Below are positions 60,945-64,000 of a stretch of DNA of 64,000 nucleotides, piece after piece (positions within the stretch are counted from its first letter, which is position 1; each line of letters starts with the position of its first letter). Origin of the DNA: Croceivirga sp. (GTDB taxonomy: Bacteria; Bacteroidota; Bacteroidia; Flavobacteriales; Flavobacteriaceae). Under the pieces are notes generated by a model. It saw nothing but the letters and a program-made list of their open reading frames with translations. It did no database searches and had not been told where the DNA came from. The DNA is taken from the NCBI GenBank assembly GCA_028281025.1, contig JANQKR010000047.1:1-64000 (forward strand), written 5' to 3'. A program made the translations under genes and the position numbers.

Positions 60945-61739
60945 ATGAATCAAGAACGATCCTTACATTTCCACAAATACCAGGGTACTGGAAATGATTT
61001 TGTTTTAATCGATAATCGCAAAGGTATCTTTCCCAAGAAAGACGTTAGACTTATTCGGGATATATGCGATCGCAGGTTTGGTATTGGGGCGGACGGGCTT
61101 ATCCTTTTGGAAAATGACGATCTGGCAGATTTTAAAATGGTCTACTACAATTCCGATGGCAACGAAAGCACTATGTGCGGCAATGGGGGAAGATGTATCG
61201 TGGCATTCGCAAAAGAACTTGACCTTATAGGGGATAAAACCACCTTTAATGCCATAGACGGTATCCATGAGGCAGAAATCAATGGAACGGATGTAACCTT
61301 AAAAATGATTGATGTGGACGCTGTGAGGGAAACGGGGAAATACTATTTTCTTGATACGGGTTCACCACACCATGTGCAATTGGTGGACAATCTGGATCAG
61401 TTGGATGTGAAAATTGAAGGGGCAAAACTTAGATATGGTATTTACGGCCAAAAAGGGAGCAATATCAACTTTGTGGAACAAGCGGCGAAGGATTCATTTA
61501 AGGTGCGAACTTATGAGCGTGGGGTAGAGGGGGAGACCCTTTCCTGTGGTACCGGGGTAACTGCCGTAGCGATAGCCATGTTCCATGGGGGAAAAACAGC
61601 TTCTACTTCGGTATCCATTGAAACACGGGGAGGACGGTTAAGGGTAGGTTTTGAAAAATCCGGAGCGGACTATGTTTCCATATGGCTTTCCGGACCAGCC
61701 AAACACGTATTTAAAGGAGAATGGGAATGTCAATCCTAA
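60945..61739 (+). CDS. dapF: Diaminopimelate epimerase
   Basis: Interconverts LL- and meso-diaminopimelate for lysine and peptidoglycan. The protein has 264 residues from the ATG at 60945. Both catalytic cysteines are present, in DGNESTMCGNGGRC (C78) and LSCGTGVTAVA (C201), and the opening KYQGTGNDFVLIDNR is the family signature. It is the first gene of a plus-strand run, dapF-GNAT-mltG, with overlapping or touching ends, a cell-wall-related context. Confidence 0.96.
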   Translation: MNQERSLHFHKYQGTGNDFVLIDNRKGIFPKKDVRLIRDICDRRFGIGADGLILLENDDLADFKMVYYNSDGNESTMCGNGGRCIVAFAKELDLIGDKTTFNAIDGIHEAEINGTDVTLKMIDVDAVRETGKYYFLDTGSPHHVQLVDNLDQLDVKIEGAKLRYGIYGQKGSNINFVEQAAKDSFKVRTYERGVEGETLSCGTGVTAVAIAMFHGGKTASTSVSIETRGGRLRVGFEKSGADYVSIWLSGPAKHVFKGEWECQS

Positions 61740-62248
61740 AAGGAAAGTACTGCCAACTCAGGGCTTTGGAACCAAAGGATCTGGATTTCCTATATGCGCT
61801 GGAGAACGACACGGAAATATGGGAAATAAGCAATACCCTAAAACCTTACTCCAGAGCTGTGTTAAAGAATTATTTGGAGAATGCCCATCGCGATATCTAT
61901 GAAGTCAAACAGTTGCGTCTGTGCATATGTAACCCAAAGGACGAAAGTGTAGGATTTATAGATTTGTTCGACTTTGACCCAAAACACAGCCGTGCAGGTA
62001 TAGGCATCATTTTAAATACCACCAATAGAAATAAAGGACTGGGGGCGGAAGCACTTTCCTTATTATTGGATTATACATTTTCCGTGCTGGGGCTGCATCA
62101 GGTATATGCGAATATTTTGGAAGATAATCTTACGAGCATCCATTTGTTTGAAAAATTGGGTTTTCAGCGGGTAGGTGTAAAAAAAGATTGGATCCGATGG
62201 GATGGAAAGTTTAAAAATGAATTATTGTATCAAAAACTGAAACCTTGA
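61727..62248 (+). CDS. GNAT-family acetyltransferase, RimJ/SpeG-like
   Basis: The protein has 173 residues from the ATG at 61727. This start has AAAGGAGA seven bases upstream, one of few good ribosome sites in the window, whereas the ATG at 61721 would be too close. Motif A is GIILNTTNRNKGLGAEAL and motif B LHQVYANILEDNLTSIHLFEKLGF. It resembles ribosomal-protein or spermidine acetyltransferases; the substrate is unknown. It overlaps the end of dapF by 13 bp and shares two bases with mltG. Confidence 0.87.
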   Translation: MSILKGKYCQLRALEPKDLDFLYALENDTEIWEISNTLKPYSRAVLKNYLENAHRDIYEVKQLRLCICNPKDESVGFIDLFDFDPKHSRAGIGIILNTTNRNKGLGAEALSLLLDYTFSVLGLHQVYANILEDNLTSIHLFEKLGFQRVGVKKDWIRWDGKFKNELLYQKLKP

Positions 62249-63291
62249 GCAATCTTAAAAAAGTACTTTGGGCCACTGCCATTTTGGGACTGGTCATCTG
62301 TGGTGTTGTCGCGTATCGGATATATAGTGCCATTTTTAACCCCAACACCGCTTTTGGGAATGAGCAAGCTTATGTTTTTATTCCCTCTGACGCGAATTTC
62401 GATGAAGTGAAGTCGTTATTGGAACCATTGGTCAAAAACCTTGGTTCTTTTGAGGCTGTGGCACAGCGTAAAGGGTATATTTCCAACATAAAGGCTGGGA
62501 AGTATGCCATTACAAGGGGAATGAACAATAATGACATTATCAATTCCTTACGAAGTGCCAATATTCCGGTCAAGGTTTCCTTTAACAATCAGGAAACCTT
62601 GGAAGACCTGGCAGGGAGAATAGCACAACAGTTGGAAGCGGATAGTTTGGCCTTGGTGCTGGCATTCAAGGATACGGCTTTTCTTGCGGAAAATGGGCTT
62701 GACCATGACAATATGATTACACCCTATTTGCCCAATACCTATGAGTTTTTTTGGAACACCGATGCCAAGGAATTTCGAGATCGCATGTTTAAAGAGTACC
62801 ACCGCTTTTGGAATGGGGACCGAAAAAAGAAAGCCCAAGAGTTGGGTTTAACCTTAACCGAGGTCTCTTCACTTGCAGCAATCGTTCAGAAGGAAACCGT
62901 AAAGGTAGATGAACGTCCAAGGGTGGCTGGTGTTTACATTAACCGGTTAAAAAAGGGAATGCTGTTACAGGCCGATCCAACGGTCATCCATGCCATTAAA
63001 AAGGAAACGGGAAATTTTGATACCATCATAAAAAGGGTCCTTTACAGGGATTTGGAAATGGATTCGCCTTACAACACTTATAAATATTCAGGGGTACCTC
63101 CGGGACCGATAACCATGCCGGACATATCTTCCTTGGATGCGGTTTTGAATGCGGAAAAACATAGCTATTTTTACTTTGTCGCGGACGTTTCCAACTTTGG
63201 TTATCACAAGTTTGCAGGTAGCTTACAGCAGCACAACCGCAATAAAGTACAGTATGTCGAGTGGTTGAACCAACAGAAAATCAGGCGATAA
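62245..63291 (+). CDS. mltG: Endolytic peptidoglycan transglycosylase MltG
   Basis: Cuts nascent glycan strands at the inner membrane and so sets their length. The protein has 348 residues. One N-terminal helix (7-26) anchors a YceG-like catalytic domain with SSLAAIVQKETVKVDERPRVAGVYINRL. The catalytic Glu is in VQKET, and GMLLQADPTVIHA and YKYSGVPPGPI follow. The start is TTG at 62245-62247, overlapping the TGA of the GNAT gene by two bases; the next ATG is far inside. Its position after dapF fits peptidoglycan metabolism. Confidence 0.92.
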   Translation: MSNLKKVLWATAILGLVICGVVAYRIYSAIFNPNTAFGNEQAYVFIPSDANFDEVKSLLEPLVKNLGSFEAVAQRKGYISNIKAGKYAITRGMNNNDIINSLRSANIPVKVSFNNQETLEDLAGRIAQQLEADSLALVLAFKDTAFLAENGLDHDNMITPYLPNTYEFFWNTDAKEFRDRMFKEYHRFWNGDRKKKAQELGLTLTEVSSLAAIVQKETVKVDERPRVAGVYINRLKKGMLLQADPTVIHAIKKETGNFDTIIKRVLYRDLEMDSPYNTYKYSGVPPGPITMPDISSLDAVLNAEKHSYFYFVADVSNFGYHKFAGSLQQHNRNKVQYVEWLNQQKIRR

Positions 63292-63388
63292 GACTGCTTC
63301 AACGAATTTTTTGCCTGTTCAACGGGATTCACCCCCTTTTTGGCAAAAACTTATGACTTTTATCATTCAAATTTAACAAAACCCCCAC

Positions 63389-63396
63389 TATATTTG
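63389..63396 (+). promoter_or_regulatory. Probable -7 element and 5'-leader hairpin of the lysozyme-like gene
   Basis: TATATTTG matches TAnnTTTG, with the start near 63400. A 7-bp hairpin, GAATCTA...TAGATTC (63408-63424), lies in the 33-base leader and ends nine bases before the ATG, a possible translational control element. Confidence 0.55.
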
Positions 63397-63432
63397 CCGG
63401 CTAAATTGAATCTAAGGTAGATTCGCAACTAT

Positions 63433-64000
63433 ATGTTTATGAAAAGATGGATTTATTTTTTAGGTCATCTTGCCATAATTGCCATTTTGACCAGTTTTGC
63501 CACTTTTAGTGTTGAACCAAAAAGAATCGAGGTTCCACCAGCGTTAAAAAGTGGTTTGGATGAATGCTACTGGGTTGAACCAGAGACTTCCCTGGACACC
63601 CAAGCGGATTTTTCGACCTCAGTTTTCCTGGACAGGTCCTTTCTTGGTTTCAAGGAAGCACTGGCGTTCAAGGAGTCACAAGGAAACTACACTACGATAA
63701 ACACTTTGGGGTATTTGGGAAAATACCAGTTTGGAAGGAATACCTTAAAACTAATGGGTGTCCACGATACCGATGATTTCCTTAATAACCCCATTCTTCA
63801 GGAAACATTGTTTAAAATGAATGTTGCCCGGAATAAGTGGATTTTAAGAAGGGACATCAAACGTTTTGTAGGGAAAAGGATAAATGGTGTAACCATTACC
63901 GAATCCGGTGTTGTTGCAGCAGCACACTTAGCTGGGGCCGGTAATGTTAAGAAATACCTTCGTTCCTATGGACGAACGGATTTCTCCGATGCGTATGGCA
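63433..64000 (+). CDS. Lysozyme-like (transglycosylase fold) exported protein, 3' truncated by window edge
   Basis: The first 189 residues of a longer protein; the gene continues beyond the window. It has an N-terminal hydrophobic signal (about 6-24), then a spacer ending CYWVEPETSLD. The lysozyme-like domain that follows opens FKEALAFKESQGNYTTINTLG. Its Glu in KESQGNY is in the place of the transglycosylase catalytic Glu. GKYQFGRNTLK and VAAAHLAGAGNVKKYL then complete the fold core. In flavobacteria such proteins often end in LysM or other wall-binding domains; that part is not visible. An ATG at 63439 is an equal alternative start. The context is peptidoglycan turnover, after mltG. Confidence 0.82.
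   Translation, partial: MFMKRWIYFLGHLAIIAILTSFATFSVEPKRIEVPPALKSGLDECYWVEPETSLDTQADFSTSVFLDRSFLGFKEALAFKESQGNYTTINTLGYLGKYQFGRNTLKLMGVHDTDDFLNNPILQETLFKMNVARNKWILRRDIKRFVGKRINGVTITESGVVAAAHLAGAGNVKKYLRSYGRTDFSDAYG

Overview
This 64 kb window is chromosomal DNA from a marine-type Flavobacteriaceae bacterium (Bacteroidota), probably close to Muricauda/Allomuricauda or Maribacter. The evidence is indirect but consistent. Promoters carry the Bacteroidota TAnnTTTG element. Lipoproteins have acidic residues right after the lipidated Cys, and there are several TonB-dependent receptors. Family-restricted proteins (DUF4252 x3, DUF4249, DUF4294) are present, serB and serA are fused, and IDH is monomeric. 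No phage, insertion sequence, CRISPR array, rRNA or tRNA gene was seen.

Layout. 0-3.3 kb: the end of the oxidative pentose phosphate block (6-phosphogluconolactonase) and an rmuC-small protein-thioesterase operon. 3.3-11.5 kb: a cobalamin locus. An inward ABC importer operon (btuF-btuC-btuD, minus strand) is divergent from a B12 riboswitch that precedes a BtuB-like receptor and a surface YncE-type beta-propeller lipoprotein of BtuG type. These are followed by a cytosolic BtuF-like protein and a DUF71-type ATP pyrophosphatase proposed to act in B12 salvage. 11.5-14.6 kb: two tandem, paralogous, probably surface-exposed S41 peptidases. 14.7-17.5 kb: an ECF sigma factor, an anti-sigma-like membrane protein and three DUF4252 paralogues, possibly one envelope-response module. 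17.6-28.5 kb: MscS channel, a sirtuin-helical protein-purB operon, trmH, an alpha-amylase lipoprotein, a DEAD-box helicase and rdgB. 28.7-30.6 kb: the serB-serA fusion. 31-38 kb: a kinase-like protein without an ATPase domain, rlmH, then nadC-yihY-DUF2147-priA and a LytTR regulator. 38-39.3 kb: rpsF-rpsR-rplI. 39.4-52.2 kb: two large TonB receptors (one paired with a DUF4249 lipoprotein), hisS, NUDIX, M42 peptidase and GntP. 52.6-64 kb: monomeric IDH, rplS, trmD, extended GAPDH, a DegP-type protease, then dapF-GNAT-mltG and a truncated lysozyme-like gene at the window edge.

Most of the window is core metabolism and information processing. The parts most worth a second look are the cobalamin uptake/salvage locus, the sigma/DUF4252 module, the zinc-less sirtuin, the H-box protein with no catalytic domain, the predicted leaderless hisS and dapF mRNAs (hisS with its promoter at the edge of a palindromic repeat), and a structured, unassigned island at about 52.5-52.66 kb. 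All functional calls come from reading the sequence and from family knowledge; no database search was run.
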